From positions 1,977,501 to 2,041,500 of the forward strand of contig WAEK01000008.1 of the NCBI GenBank assembly GCA_011634665.1: a DNA stretch of 64,000 nt, written 5' to 3'. Source of the stretch: Mortierella sp. BCC40632. Its lineage: Eukaryota; Mortierellomycota; Mortierellomycetes; Mortierellales; Mortierellaceae. Below, in pieces: positions 46,137-58,051 of this stretch. Made by a program: the position numbers and the translations under genes. The notes below the pieces were generated by a model. That model saw nothing but the letters and a program-made list of their open reading frames with translations, was not told the origin of the DNA and did not search any database. How positions within the stretch are numbered: position 1 is the first letter of the stretch; every line of letters starts with the position of its first letter.

Positions 46137-47945
46137 AGTGTTTGGTGAAGAGTCTTGGAGAGATGGGTGGTGTAGTGCAAAGATAAGAGAGGATTGAGAA
46201 GGATCAAGTGGAATGAAGAGTTAGGTTGGGAGTCGAAGAGTTATGGACAAGTATTTATGGACTTTTTCGTTAGTGTATGTAGCATTGGAAGGGTATGGGT
46301 ACAGAACACTTATAAAGTCATCCTTTTCTCTCATTCTCACGTTTGGTTCCATATCTCTCTGTGGATATTGACAGAAGCTTCTCTTGGGTTAGAAATGAGA
46401 CCAAGATAGCAGTCTTAACTACTACATAGGGGGCTATGTTCAATAGCAAAGCCGGATTGACGCAGGTAATGGTAGGGCTTTCCACACCTCAAGAGTTGCT
46501 AGTGCAAAGGGAAAAGCCCATTGGATTGTCAGAAGGTCCAGAAAAGCCGACAAAGCCAAAGACCGGCGTCGGGGTAAATGTGGAGACGGTCTGATAGAGA
46601 GCTCAACTCCGCCTCAACGATTCGAACTTTTTTTTTTATGCTGTTGAGCGATTTTGGAACCTTGGGGACAGTCAAGAAACAACAGCTGTGGTATAAAGCT
46701 GTCAAGCTCAGCCTTTGAAAAGGTAGCCGGTAGAACTCTCTCCCTGATTCATTCACTTGATCTTTCTCTCGGTTACAGTCTCTCTTTAATAGTTGACGGC
46801 TGCTGATACGAAAGGCTCAAGCAAAGGTCTTGCCCCGACATCGTGGATAGCACGAATATGTCGTTCTCAGGGCTCCAGAGTACCCTCTCAGTATGTGGAA
46901 ACCTAAAAAGGGAGAGTGTACATTCACATCGTTTTTTTTTTTTTTTTTTTTTTTCCTGGCTTGGGCGCCTTCGGTGGATGTGAATAGTCTGGTAGGGTCA
47001 GGGCGTCTATCAGTAATTCCACTCAATATTTGCCTGCCTTCCAGACGAATATTCAAGCGCTAAACCATGGTGATTATCGTATCACGTTCCCCTGTGGAAA
47101 CGCATTGGTTTGTACAAAATGTAAAAAGCTGGGCTGTGCACCTCACCCTGCGATGATAGATACTCACAGGGTCTAGGCTTGGACCATGGAGGTGGGGTTC
47201 TTGTGCATGAGAAGAGGTCTGCGCACACTTGTTGGCTCGGTCAAAAGACTATAGTATACTGTAGTCAAGTAGGAATCGTATCTTCTCAGAAGCCTGCTCC
47301 AGTAGGATCGACGATGACCTGGCTAGTTCCTTTGAGTAAATGTCTAGGATGGCATTCATGGATTGTGGCAACAGTGAGAGAACAAGACCTCAATCCAAGA
47401 GGAGGAAAGAAGGGAAATGTGGAAGACTCGTTGAACTCTTCTCTCTCCTCCCACTCTCAAAGAAGCCACGAAACCTGGCTACTGTGTGAAGAAGGCCAAG
47501 AAAGTCGAGGCACCGGGATGGTCCGGACCGGGGGCGATGACGAGCCTGGATGGACACAGATAAGACTGGCAACACAGTAAGCGATTGGCGCAGCGAGGAC
47601 TGGATCTTCTGTTTTGTCCTCATTTGTTCCCACGATGCGCGTGCACGGAACTGAGGGGTCTTGTGGACCAGACCCAATCAAAGAGTGCGTAACACTACAG
47701 CTTACTGCACACGCCCCCTTGTGCCTTTTCATCATCGCAAGGGGGTTGGATGGGAAGCCTCGACTCATTTAATTCTGCTTCTTCATCATCATTTGCATCA
47801 TCTACATCCTTTCACTCTTGCTTGCTGTCCTTTCACTGTTCTGTATCCGTGCTCGCTCTCTCCTTTTGTCCCAAAAAATTAAATATAACAGAAGCTAATC
47901 ATCTCCACAGCTCGGATTCTAAAGAGCATTTCTTCGTCCAAACTA
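46137..47945. other. Intergenic region, no gene seen
   Basis: Covers the promoters of EF-hand gene 4 and of the carrier gene. A T run lies at 46931-46954. The 134-codon open stretch at 47179-47580 has no family likeness and was not accepted. From about 47.77 kb the text becomes pyrimidine-rich, ahead of the carrier ATG. Confidence 0.5.
46251..46260 (-). promoter_or_regulatory. TATA-like box of EF-hand gene 4
   Basis: CCATAAATAC on the minus strand, about 115 bp before the ATG at 46136. It resembles the box of gene 2. Confidence 0.45.
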
Positions 47946-48226
47946 ATGTCGACGCCGATTCAACAGGTGCCAACCATCATGTCTACCTCCACTTCGGCAA
48001 CCACCATCACTTCCATGACCCCAGCTTTACCTGCCCAGCCTTCCAACATGACCACACAGCCAGCCGCCACTGCAGTGGCTGTCAAGAAGCCCTCAGCCGT
48101 TCTCGGCTTTATCGCTGGAGGAATCGCCGCCTGTGGAGCTGTGACTATCACTAACCCCGCAGAAGTAAGAGTGGACGAAAGGTTCTTCTCATACCTCCAC
48201 TTGAGAGCTCATCAAAAGAGAAGCTA

Positions 48227-48267
<41 letters not shown>

Positions 48268-49282
48268 TGTATTGTTTTTTGATGCCAGGTCATCAAAACC
48301 AGACTGCAACTCCAAGGAGAACTCATGAAGACAACCCCAGGGATGCAAAAGACTTACACCAACATCGGACAGGCATTTGTTCATATTTTACGACATGAAG
48401 GCATTCGTGGAGTCCAGCGAGGACTCGGATCCGCCTACCTTTATCAAATCCTCATGAATGGGACTCGTCTCGGTCTCTATGACCCTATCAAACATTCAAT
48501 CCACCAACTGTTGAAGACAGATCCTGCCAAGAATAACAATCTGGTCAATATCGTCGCAGGAGGTACAGGTGGAGTACTGTCAGCATTCTTGGCTTCCCCA
48601 TTATACTTAGTCAAGACTCGGTTACAGTCGTACACCTCACATGAGGCCTCACGGGTCGGGCATCAACATTATTATAAGCACACTCCGGATGCATTGCGGT
48701 CCATTTACAAGGCAGAAGGACTCCGAGGTCTATACCGAGGCGTGGATGCTTCCATGATGCGGACAGGCGTAGGATCATCTGTCCAGTTACCACTCTACGA
48801 TATTGTTAAACAAAAGCTTATCAAGGTAGCAGGATTAGAGAATGGAGCCATTTGTCATGGTCTTAGCAGTCTGATTTCTGGATTCTTTGTGTGTGTTGTC
48901 ATGAACCCATTTGATATTGTAACGACCCGGATGTATAACCAGGCCACGGATCCATCAACGGGTCGAGGCGGGTCCTTGTATAAAAGTCCGATTGAATGTC
49001 TGGTCAAGACGGTCAAGACCGAAGGAGTCCGTGCACTCTATAAGGGGTTTACTGCTCATTATCTTCGTGTTGGGTAAGCTACTCGTAAAAAAAGGATTGA
49101 GGAAGCCTCGACCAATCTCTTTTTTCAAAAAAAAAACAATGACGCGGTCATTAGATTCAGGAGATGCCTATTCTTAACCTAACCTGCTTTTCTTTTTCTT
49201 TCTCTCAAAAAGACCACACACCATCTGTACCTTTGTGTTTTTGGAACAGGTCAAAGGGATTTTCAGTCAGTACTTTGGTTAG
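47946..49282 (+). CDS. oac1: Mitochondrial carrier, Oac1-like (oxaloacetate/sulfate type)
   Basis: Three exons, 47946-48164, 48289-49073 and 49213-49282, encode 357 residues. The first 45 or so residues are Ser/Thr/Pro-rich; then comes the three-fold carrier layout. Signature motifs are NPAEVIKTRLQLQGE (split by intron 1), SPLYLVKTRLQSY and NPFDIVTTRMYNQ, each of the Px(D/E/L)xx(K/T)xR type. Also visible are GLQ/RGL-type GVQRGLGSAYLYQ, RTGVGSSVQLPLYD and the closing GPHTICTFVFLEQ. The last three and LYKSPIECLVKTVKTEG match the yeast oxaloacetate carrier very closely. The product should sit in the inner mitochondrial membrane and exchange oxaloacetate, sulfate or related anions. Intron 1 contains a 34-bp CT tract. 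The last junction joins GG|A as a phase-2 intron. This is the most secure functional call in the window. Confidence 0.9.
48232..48265 (+). repeat. (CT)n tract in carrier intron 1
   Basis: A 34-bp CT run inside intron 48165-48288, about 20 bp before the acceptor. It probably doubles as the polypyrimidine tract. Confidence 0.85.
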
Positions 49283-50887
49283 AGATAGATAGATAGGTAG
49301 ATGGATAGAGCGGGAAAGACTCAGGGCACCAGGATCTCACCCACCAAAACAAAGAAAGAAAAGAAGAAAAGAAGAACAGGACATGGATTAAGACATCCTT
49401 GACTATTTCTACTGCCTGCGTAAGAGATCCGGAGCTAATAATTGACAGGAGCGAGAGCCAAAGAAGAAGTAGAAGATGAAAAGAGGGGCGCGAAACCCAA
49501 ACATCCAACATCAGTCCTTTTGGCGGCCTGATTCTCGGGACTTGGATGGCTTTCGGATATCAGAGAAGTGTTGCTTAACCATGACTATACCCACCCACCT
49601 CTCCTAAGCAGTGGCCCATTAAATATGAAGTAGAATATATATTTATATATGTAGTACTCTCTTTTCTTTTCTTTATGCGGAAACCCTGGTCAGTTCACCT
49701 TTGCAAAAGCTCCTTTCACTTCTTCCAGGGCTTGGCAGAGACGATCGATCTGATGCTTAGTAGAAGCGTCGACTACTTGAACATATATTTTTATTTCCTC
49801 CAAGGGAGAGAAAAGGAAAAGATAAAAAAAGAGAGACAGAGAGAGATGAGAAGAAAAAAGAGCAAGCTGTTGCCAATCCTTGGAATCGCGAGATGGCACA
49901 ATGAGAGAGTGAAACATGTAACTAACATTGTGTTCTCTCATTACTCCAGTCAATCATTCCCTGTTAGTAGATTGAAAGATCCTGCTCTCCAAGGCGTGCC
50001 AGGATTGTCAAAAAGTTGGAAGGCCTTCTTTCAGCTTTACTCTCTCTCCAACTCTCTTCTCTTCCAAGAAGATACGCGAGACTGGGGTCCCTTGCCTCGA
50101 TCTGTCTTCTGTCTGAGTCGAGATTAAAAACAGTCCAATTTGTCCAGCAATTTTTCATCCAACAATGAAGAGATCATGTCCCATTTTCTGTCACTGCTCT
50201 TTTGACTCGGTTCGAAATCACTCCGCTTCACCGTCACATACTCCGATCCTCCTCTGTTTGTATAAATACCACCTCTTGCTCCCACCTTTTCTATCCTCAT
50301 TGCACTCCAGTGGTTATAACTTATCGGATAAACATCATGCCTTTTACCTGACGTTTTCGAGTTACAGCCATATCCAATGGAGTTGAATCATTATTTTTGG
50401 TCTCGCCTCAGGCGAGATACTTCCTTCCTTTTTACAAACAAAAAAACTTTGGGATCTCTTGGGTCAAAGGGATAAAAAGAGTAGTCCACGCGATTGAAGC
50501 TTGTGCATCTCAATCTTGTTGATATCTCAAATGGTGGCGCTCCTGTCAAACTCCCAACGATTGAGGTGGGACCTGGAAGTCTTCGCCATGAACTTTGGAG
50601 CCTTGCTAAGGGACGAACATGTCGATCGATTTTTTTCCCGCAAAAGTCCTGAATTTTCCTTGTGCCAACAGACTCCTGTCCTGGAGTGAAGGTGCAACAT
50701 GTTGTGTTTGGAGACGAGGAGGTGTGACAAAGGAAAAATGGGAAAGAAAAAATGAGCATCGCGTGTGAATTCGTGTGCATGTGACCCCATCCGCTTCCTT
50801 GCTCTTCTCATCTGATCCTCTTTCTCATCCTTTCTCTTTTTCTCCTTCTTCTTCCTCTTTCCTCTCTGATTTCTTCAATCCTTGCTC
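49283..50887. other. Intergenic region and promoter of tandem gene A
   Basis: AT-rich at 49620-49680, then CT-rich near the end. On the minus strand a short protein-like stretch (49690-49800, ending CQALEEVKGAFAKVN) was seen but could not be built into a gene. From about 50.5 kb the sequence resembles the region before gene B (54.35-54.69 kb), so the promoter was duplicated with the gene. Confidence 0.5.
50760..50769 (+). promoter_or_regulatory. Shared upstream box GCGTGTGAAT, gene A
   Basis: The same 10-mer lies before genes A, B and C (ATG distances about 128, 107 and 81 bp). Around A and B the match is longer, from GCATCGCG to TGTGACCCCA. It may be a promoter element or simply duplicated leader. 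Confidence 0.4.
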
Positions 50888-53800
50888 ATGCCTTTCAATC
50901 AGCAGTTCTACTGCTCAAGCAAGACAGTCCCAAGGAGTTCAATAGCGCTCAAGACAGTCTATGACAGCGTGAACAACCAGGAAATCATCCTCTGGGATTG
51001 TGTCGAGCGTGCCTTTCCTGGTGTCCAATATCTCATCAATGATGACTGCATGGTCGACTATGAACGAGGCCCCGACTTTAAGATGTACCGTATCTCCGTG
51101 GTTCTTTGGCGCAACCGTACATTGTGGGAAAGAAAGATTTTTTTTAATCATATCATCGATCCATGAATGTTCTCTTTCTAGTCTCGATCCTCGGAGGATA
51201 CGAGCTATGCCTGGGAGTGTGTTTGAGGCCATCCTCATGGAATCCACTGTAGACCAGCAATGTCAACTACAACAGGAGCCACTTCAGTTGCGACCCCAGA
51301 CTCCTGTTCAGTCACAACCCTCCACCTCCAGTTCAGATTTTCAACAAAGTCAGCCGCAACAGGAGCCACTTCAGTCGCGACCCCAGACTCCTATTCAGCA
51401 ACTCTCCTCCTCCAGTGCAGGTTATCAACAAAGTCAGCTGCAGCAGGAGCCACTTCAGTCGCGACCACAGACTCCTGTTCAGTCACAACCCTCCACCTCC
51501 AGTACAGATTTTCAACAAAGTCAGCCGCAGCAAGAACCAATTCAGTCGCGACCCCAGACTCCTGTTCAGCCAAAACATCAACCTCTCACTTCCGATAAGC
51601 ATTGTCAACAAAGTCAGATGGAGGCTCAAGTAAAAGAAACTCGTATTCAGGAGAATACTCACTCAGAGGAGCCATTGACTCTTACGCAACCACCACCACT
51701 AAACGAACGATCTGTCCCCAAGCCAGTCGACCAGGCTTTAACCTGGAATACAGCCTTTGACTCGTTCACGAACGACTTTCTCAATACCCAATATCCTCGT
51801 CTGTTTGTTCTCCTGCCAAAGCATCCTCTCAACGATGTATTCAACCCCTTCTCTCATCCCTTTCGAATCCACTATCTTTGCGAACATGGTCTATCTGCTG
51901 GAGCAGGCGTGTCAACGATTTCACCATTTCAAGTCCATCCTGCCTCTCCTGGCTATGATGTAGATGATCTGGAAAAGTTCTTTGAGGTGTGCGGCGATTA
52001 TGTTCTTCGAGTGCTAAAAATCGTCAAACAAAAGTCACTGTTTTCCAAGCATACCAAACTCAACAATCCCACAGACCCTCATGCAAGTGACAAGCAACAA
52101 ACAACATCAAAAACTGAATATTCTAGACTTGAGATGAACAAGCTCGTAGACAATACTATCTCGACTCTTCAGACACGTATCCAACCCTCGACAACAAAAC
52201 CTACCCAGAGTCCAGACAGTCCATCATTATTCGATCGAAACAGTGAACCCCAAACTCAGGCACAAGCTCAATTACAGGCCGAGAGCAATATCAAGCGTCA
52301 ATGGGTTGATTTTATCGAGAGTATCAAGTTGAGTGCCGAACCAAACACTGGGGGTCTCTTCCGAGTCATGAAGGATGGCATCAATATCAAGTGGGTGTGT
52401 CAATTACATTATGACATGGAGTTCCCAAAGCAGGCTATGAAGCAATTCGCCAGGTGTCTCAAGGAGGTGGATGCCGGTTCAGACGTAATCGACCGGAGAT
52501 GTCAACCAACCCTCACTCTGAAATCATCCGTCCTAGCTAAAAAACTCTATCTCGCGATCGAGGCCACCAAAGGCATGGTGAGTGAACTCCACTTGACCAT
52601 GGATTGGGACGTGACTGTCGATGATATAGATGCGCTCCAACAAGCAGTGGTGACCTCCAACATTGTTTCCCTTGGTTTGAGAATCCCCAAGTTCCATGGT
52701 GACATTGCTAAGATGGCAGCTGCAATTGGTCGCATGATATCTTGCAGCCAGCTCCAAGTTATTACCTTCTCTGGATGGAGTAATTGGCAGTCGCTGGCAA
52801 TCAATCTACAGCAGAGCCTGACGGCATCAACACTTCGAGTTCTTTGTCTCAAGGACTGTGGAATCCCAGGTGGCAATTGTCTAGAGTCACTCTTTCAAGC
52901 CAGTTCTAAACTGGCTATGATCAAGATTATCAGGAGTGCGACCAAAGGTAGTCCAATCACTCTTGAGATTACGCCTACAGTCTCTAATTCCAACACAAAC
53001 CCTGTCTTCAGGCTGACAATCCTTGGGAGCCCCAACTTGACGTCGAAAGGCTATTTTTCGGAGTTCAATGTCTTTTGCTGGTCATGGATCACGAACCTCA
53101 CCATGCCTGCTGCCAACTCCGTCAAGTTGAATATTCTCGACATACTCTTGGCCAATACTCGACTTCAGTCGATTACTGTTGTCTATACGGATCGACCTTG
53201 CTTACTGGATATCATTGGTATCTCACACCTAATCCAGGACAAGAAACATCCACTCAACTGCTTCGCCATCACAAGTGTCCTCTACTATGACATGTTTGTC
53301 ACCAAATTCGACAAAGGGGTCGTTGAGAAGATATCTGTGACCAATCTCTCTGGAGTTCGTACCAACCGAGCCAGTATTCTTCAAGAAGAACTCAAAATCT
53401 ATGTCTCAGATGAAGACTCATGGCCATGGTGTAATGAACTCAAAGAATGGTATTTAGCTGTCAATCGTTGGGATAATTTTCGAGAAAAGACTCTTGTTAG
53501 TTTGATAAGCCAACTTCCTCCTTCAATTTCAGTCTCAATCAAATGTGAGTATCTAAAAAGTCCAGAAGTCATCCAGGCAGCCAAATGTGTCACCACGATC
53601 TGTGCCAATGTGCTGACACATTTCAAGCTCTCAGGAGAGCAACATCGTTCTTGGGTACCGGAATTACAAGGATTCATGACCCAGGCCATACCTACTCCGA
53701 ATCTAAAACGACTGGAGTTTGAGAATCTTAATGTCTTCCACCTCCATTCGGATGATCCGTTAGCAAAATGGCTTGAAGTGGTGGTTGTTTATGTGAATCA

Positions 53801-54086
53801 ACTAGAAGAGTTTGGGTATCTTGGATTGAGCATTGTCCATTTGCCTCAGTCTACCTGGAACAAGATTCTGAGTTCAGTTCGATATCGACAGAGACGAACA
53901 TTGATTTTGCATCTAACCAACCTGAGGGATGCACAGCTCAAGTCATTGGAGAACACTATCCCGAGGAATACTGAATCTACAATCTCGATCAGTGGGTATT
54001 CCACGTTCATTTCGAGAGAAAGTATCGAAAGCTTCAAGAAAGCTTTTGTTGGTCGCAAGACCAAGATTCAGATTACTCTTTTATGA
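50888..54086 (+). CDS. Tandem leucine-rich RLFVLLP-family protein A
   Basis: Exons 50888-51084 and 51182-54086 with a 97-nt phase-2 intron encode 1033 residues. Four parts can be seen. Residues 1-95 form a compact module (IILWDCVERAFPGVQYL, then RRIRAMPGSVFEAIL) split by the intron. Residues about 100-195 are about three and a half 29-residue Q/P/S repeats of type QQEPLQSRPQTPVQ. Residues about 255-360 contain RLFVLLPKHP, FRIHYLCEHG, a GYDV motif and EFFxxxGDYVLRVLKIVKQ-like text. Residues about 455-1033 start with FRVMKDGINIKWVCQLHY and continue as a leucine-rich solenoid with LRVLCLKDCGI-type turns. I recall similar blocks (RLFIVLP, IHLAKHEGYD, HVKWVCIDHY, LDITLEWD) from large protein families of Mortierella; this was not checked. 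No signal peptide or membrane helix. The solenoid suggests protein binding; the function is unknown. B and C follow on the same strand. Confidence 0.82.
51255..51590 (+). repeat. About 87-bp coding minisatellite in gene A
   Basis: About three and a half copies of an 87-bp unit encode QSQPQQEPLQSRPQTP plus a Ser-rich part. Gene B keeps only a piece of one unit and gene C only a faint trace, so the array expanded in A or shrank in the others. Confidence 0.85.
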
Positions 54087-54692
54087 TGAGTTTACAGGAG
54101 CATCACTTCTTAGAGTTAGAGCTCATTTATACAACACCACATTATAGTTCTTTTGGATGACTGTGTGCAAAAGGATAGAGCAAAGAGTAGAAGTTTTTCG
54201 GTAGTAGTTAGTGACCCAACCTTGACGCTCACAAGTCCCACTAAACTCCTGTGACTGTCCTTTGTAGGTCCAACCATGGCCGAAAAGTGAAAGCTGGATC
54301 TTGCGCTTGTCTTCTGGTACAGACTAGTCATATTTTACAACGGACAAGAGGTATCTTGTTAGAATCTCAAGTGGTGGTACTCGTCGGGCTAGTCATTTGG
54401 ATAGAAATCCCTCTGCCCAAATCTATAATTGAAGTGGAATTTGGAAGTCATTGCTGTAGACTCTGGAACCTTGCTAAGGAAAATTCATATCCATCCTCCC
54501 CCCTTTTCTGCAAAGGTTCTGGAGTGAATGTGAGTGCTGTGCTTGGAGACGAGGAGGTGGTGTGACTAGGGAAATGGGAAGCATCGCGTGTGAATTAGTG
54601 TGCATGTGACCCCATTCCCTTCTCATCTAATCATCTTTCTCATCCTTTCTCTTTCTCTCCACATTCATTTCGGATTCCTCCAATCTTTGCTC
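54087..54692. other. Spacer between genes A and B, promoter of B
   Basis: Holds the 3' UTR of A and a copy of the promoter-like region found before A, including GGAGACGAGGAGGTG and the GCGTGTGAAT box at 54586-54595. No gene is seen. Confidence 0.6.
54586..54595 (+). promoter_or_regulatory. Shared upstream box GCGTGTGAAT, gene B
   Basis: Identical 10-mer to those before A and C, embedded in about 35 bp that are almost identical to the copy before A. Confidence 0.4.
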
Positions 54693-57636
54693 ATGCCTGT
54701 CAATCAGCAGTTCTACTGCTCAAGTAAGACTGTCCCTCGGAGTTCAGTAGCGCTCAAGACAATCAAAGACGGAGCGAGCGACCAGGAAATCGTCCTTTGG
54801 GATACTATCGAGCGTGCCTTTCCTGGTGTCCAATATCTCATCAATGATGGCTGTATGGTCGACTATGAACGAGGCCCCGACTTTAAGATGTACCGTATCT
54901 CTGTAGCGTTATTGCCCAGTTGTGCCTTGGAAATTTTCAATCGTATTATTGATCCATTTTTCATCTATGGGCCATGGATGTTCTCAATCTAGCCTTGAGC
55001 CTCGGAGGATACGAGCCATACCTGAGGTTGTGTTTGAGGTCGCTCTCATGGAAGATATCGTGGACCAGCAAATCCAGCCACAACAGGGATCACTTCCGTC
55101 GCGACTCCAGACTCCTGTTCAGCCAAAACATCAACCTCCCACTTCCGATAAGCATTGTCAACAAAGTCAGATGGAGGCTCAAGTAAAAGTAACTCGCATT
55201 CAGGAGAATACTCACTCAAGGGAGCCGTTGGATCTTACACAGCCACCACCAGAGGGTCGGCCTGTACCCAAGCCAGTCGACCAGACTTTAACCTGGAATA
55301 CAGCCTTTGACTCGTTCACGAACGACTTTCTCAATACCCAATATCCTCGTCTGTTTGTTCTCCTGCCAAAGCATCCTCTCAACGATGTATTCAACCCTTT
55401 CTCTCATCCCTTTCGAATCCACTATCTTTGCGAACATGGTCTATCTGCTGGAGCGGGCGTGTCAACGAGTTCAACATTTCAAGTCCATCTTACATCTCCT
55501 GGCTATGATGTGGGCGATTCGGAAAAGTTCTTTGAGGTGTGCGGCGATTATGTTCTTCGAGTGCTTCAAATTGTCAAACAAAGGACGTCTTTCCCCGATT
55601 CTACCAGAATTTCCAGTCTCACATACTCCTATGCGACCGACAGGCAACAAACGACATCAGAATCTCATTATTCTCGATTTGAGATGGCCAAGTGTGTAGA
55701 CAATACCATCTCGACTCTTCGGAAACGTACTCAACCCTCGACAGTGAAGCCTACCTTGGGCTCAGATAGTCAATTCCTATTCAATGGAAAAAGTGAACTC
55801 CGAACTCTGGCGCAAGCCCGAACACAAGCCGAAAGCGATATTAAGCGCCAATGGATCGATTTTATCGACAGCGTCAAAATGGACACCAAACGAGATGCCA
55901 GAAGCCTCTTCCGAGTCGTGAAGGATGGTATCAATGTCAAATGGGCATGCCAATATCATTACGATATGGAGTTTCCAAAGCATTCCTTAAAAAAACTCTC
56001 CAAGAGCCTCAAGGAGGAGGGTGCAAGGCCAACTTTAATCGACTGGCGATATCAACCCACCCTCACTCTGAAATCATCCGTCCTAGCTAAAAAACTCTAT
56101 CTTGCGATCGAGGCCACCAAAGGCATGGTGAGTGAGCTCCACTTGACCATGGATTGGGATGTGACAGTCGCAGACATAGATGCACTCCGGCATGCAGTGA
56201 TGACCTTCAACATTGTTTCCCTTGGTTTGAGAATCCCCAAGTTCCATGGTGACATTGCTAAGATGGCAGCTGCAATTGGCCGTATGATATCTTGCAGCAA
56301 ACTTCAAGTCCTTACCTTCTCTGGATGGAGTAATTGGCAGTCGTTGGTAAACAATCTACAACAGAGCCTGACGGCATCAACACTTCGAGTTCTTTGTCTC
56401 AAGGATTGTGGAATCCCAGGTGGCAATTGTCTGGAGTCACTCTTTCAAGTTAGCCCTAAGCTGACTATGATCAAGATTATCAGGAGTGTGACCAAAGGTA
56501 GTCCAATCACTCTTGAGATTACGCCTACAGTCTCTAATTCCAACACAAACCCTGTCTTCAGGCTGACAATCCTTGGGAGCCCCAACTTGACGTCGAAAGG
56601 CTATTTTTCGGAGTTCAATGTCTTTTGCTGGTCATGGATCACGAACCTCACCATGCCTGCTGCCAACTCCGTCAAGTTGAATATTCTCGACATACTCTTG
56701 GCCAATACTCGACTTCAGTCGATTACTGTTGTCTATACGGATCGACCTTGCTTACTGGATATCATTGGTATCTCACACCTAATCCAGGACAAGAAGCATC
56801 CACTCAACTGCTTCGCCATCACAAGCGCTCTCTACTATGACATGTTTGTCACCAAACTCAACAAAGGGGTCGTTGAGAAGATATCTGTGACCAATCTCTC
56901 TGGAGTTCATACCAACCGAACGAGTATTCTTCAAGAAGAACTCAAAATCTTTATCACACAAGAAGACTCATGGCCATGGTGTAATGAACTCAAAGAATGG
57001 TATTTAACAGTCAATCGTTGGAATGATTTTCGAGAAAAGACTCTTGTTAGTTTGATAAGCCAACTTCCTCCTTCAATTTCAGTCTCGATCAAATGTGAGT
57101 GTCTACAAAGTCCAGAAGTCGTCCAGGCAGCCAAATGTGTCACCACGATCTGTGCCAATGTGCTGACACATTTCAAGCTCTCAGGAGGTCATCAGCGTTC
57201 TTGGGTACCGAAATTACAAGGATTCATGACCCAGGCCCTACCCACCCCAAAGCTAAAACGACTGGAGCTTGAGCTTTTGCATTCTTCCGATCTCCAATCG
57301 GATGACCTACTGGCAAAATGGCTTGAAGTGGTCTTTGTATATGTGAATCGACTGGATGCGTTTGGGTATCTTGGATTGAGCATTGTCCATTTACCCCAGT
57401 TTACCTGGAACAAGATTTTGAGTTCGGTTCAATATCGACGGGGACGAACGTTAGTTCTGTATCTTACCAACATGAGGGATGCACAGCTCAAGTTATTGGA
57501 GAACACTATACCAAAGAGCATTGAATCTACAATCTCGATCAGTGGGTATTCCTCGTTTATTTCAAAGGAGAGTGTCCAAAGCTTCAAGAAAGCTCTTAGT
57601 AGCCGCAAAGCTAAGGCTCAAATTACTCTTTTATGA
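54693..57636 (+). CDS. Tandem leucine-rich RLFVLLP-family protein B
   Basis: Exons 54693-54889 and 54993-57636 with a 103-nt phase-2 intron at the same site as in A encode 946 residues. The N-terminal module is nearly the same as in A (IVLWDTIERAFPGVQYL, RRIRAIPEVVFEVAL). The Q/P linker is cut to one partial repeat. RLFVLLPKHP begins near residue 185. The leucine-rich part is very close to A, with one 306-bp stretch identical in DNA (56490-56795). Differences concentrate in the linker, in the region around residues 270-380 and near the C-terminal 100 residues, where A has NLNVFHLHSDDP and B has LLHSSDLQSDDL. The reading frame is intact, so it is presumably functional. Its role is as open as that of A. 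Confidence 0.82.
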
Positions 57637-58051
57637 CAAGTTTACAGGAGAGTCATCTCCCTCAGTCTTTTACGTAAACAAGAGTTCCTTAATACAACAA
57701 CGCAGGGTATTTCTTTTGGATACCTGTGGACCAATGATGGAGTAGAAGCTTCCCTATTCAGCAGTAGAGTTGGTGAGAGTGCTTTGCTGCCAATTCATCT
57801 AGATGGGTCTTCAGGCTAGACCTTCTAGTGGAGGCAATGGTCTCAAAGACTTCAGTTAGTCTTCCAAAGAACATGTCGATCATGATCTGAAAGAGAGAGA
57901 ATTGGCATGTGTAACATTGGACTGGGAAGGGTACATGGGGCAAGGGTGAAAGAGGGCGAAGGAGGGCAGGGCGTGTGAATATGACTCCACCATCTCTTAT
58001 TCATTCGCTCTTCCTCATCTACACTTTCTCATTCCCTTTTGATCATTACTC
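57637..58051. other. Spacer between genes B and C, promoter of C
   Basis: About 415 bp with the 3' UTR of B and the promoter of C. A minus-strand open stretch (57758-57943) has some helix-like text but no supporting gene structure. Confidence 0.5.
57971..57980 (+). promoter_or_regulatory. Shared upstream box GCGTGTGAAT, gene C
   Basis: Same 10-mer as before A and B, 81 bp before the ATG. The flanking sequence is less conserved here, so this core may be the constrained part. Confidence 0.4.

Noticed and set aside
47179..47580. 134-codon open frame upstream of the carrier gene
   Set aside because: No motif and random-like composition.
49690..49800. Minus-strand stretch ending in CQALEEVKGAFAKVN
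   Set aside because: Looks faintly coding, but upstream parts are CT-derived and no convincing start or splice sites were found.
50205..50225. GGTTCGAAATC resembling a tRNA T-loop (also one at 45667 and one at 34402)
   Set aside because: No matching acceptor, D-arm or anticodon arm at the right distance.
57758..57943. Minus-strand 61-codon frame between genes B and C
   Set aside because: Some helix-like residues but it lies in a duplicated spacer and has no conserved counterpart between A and B.
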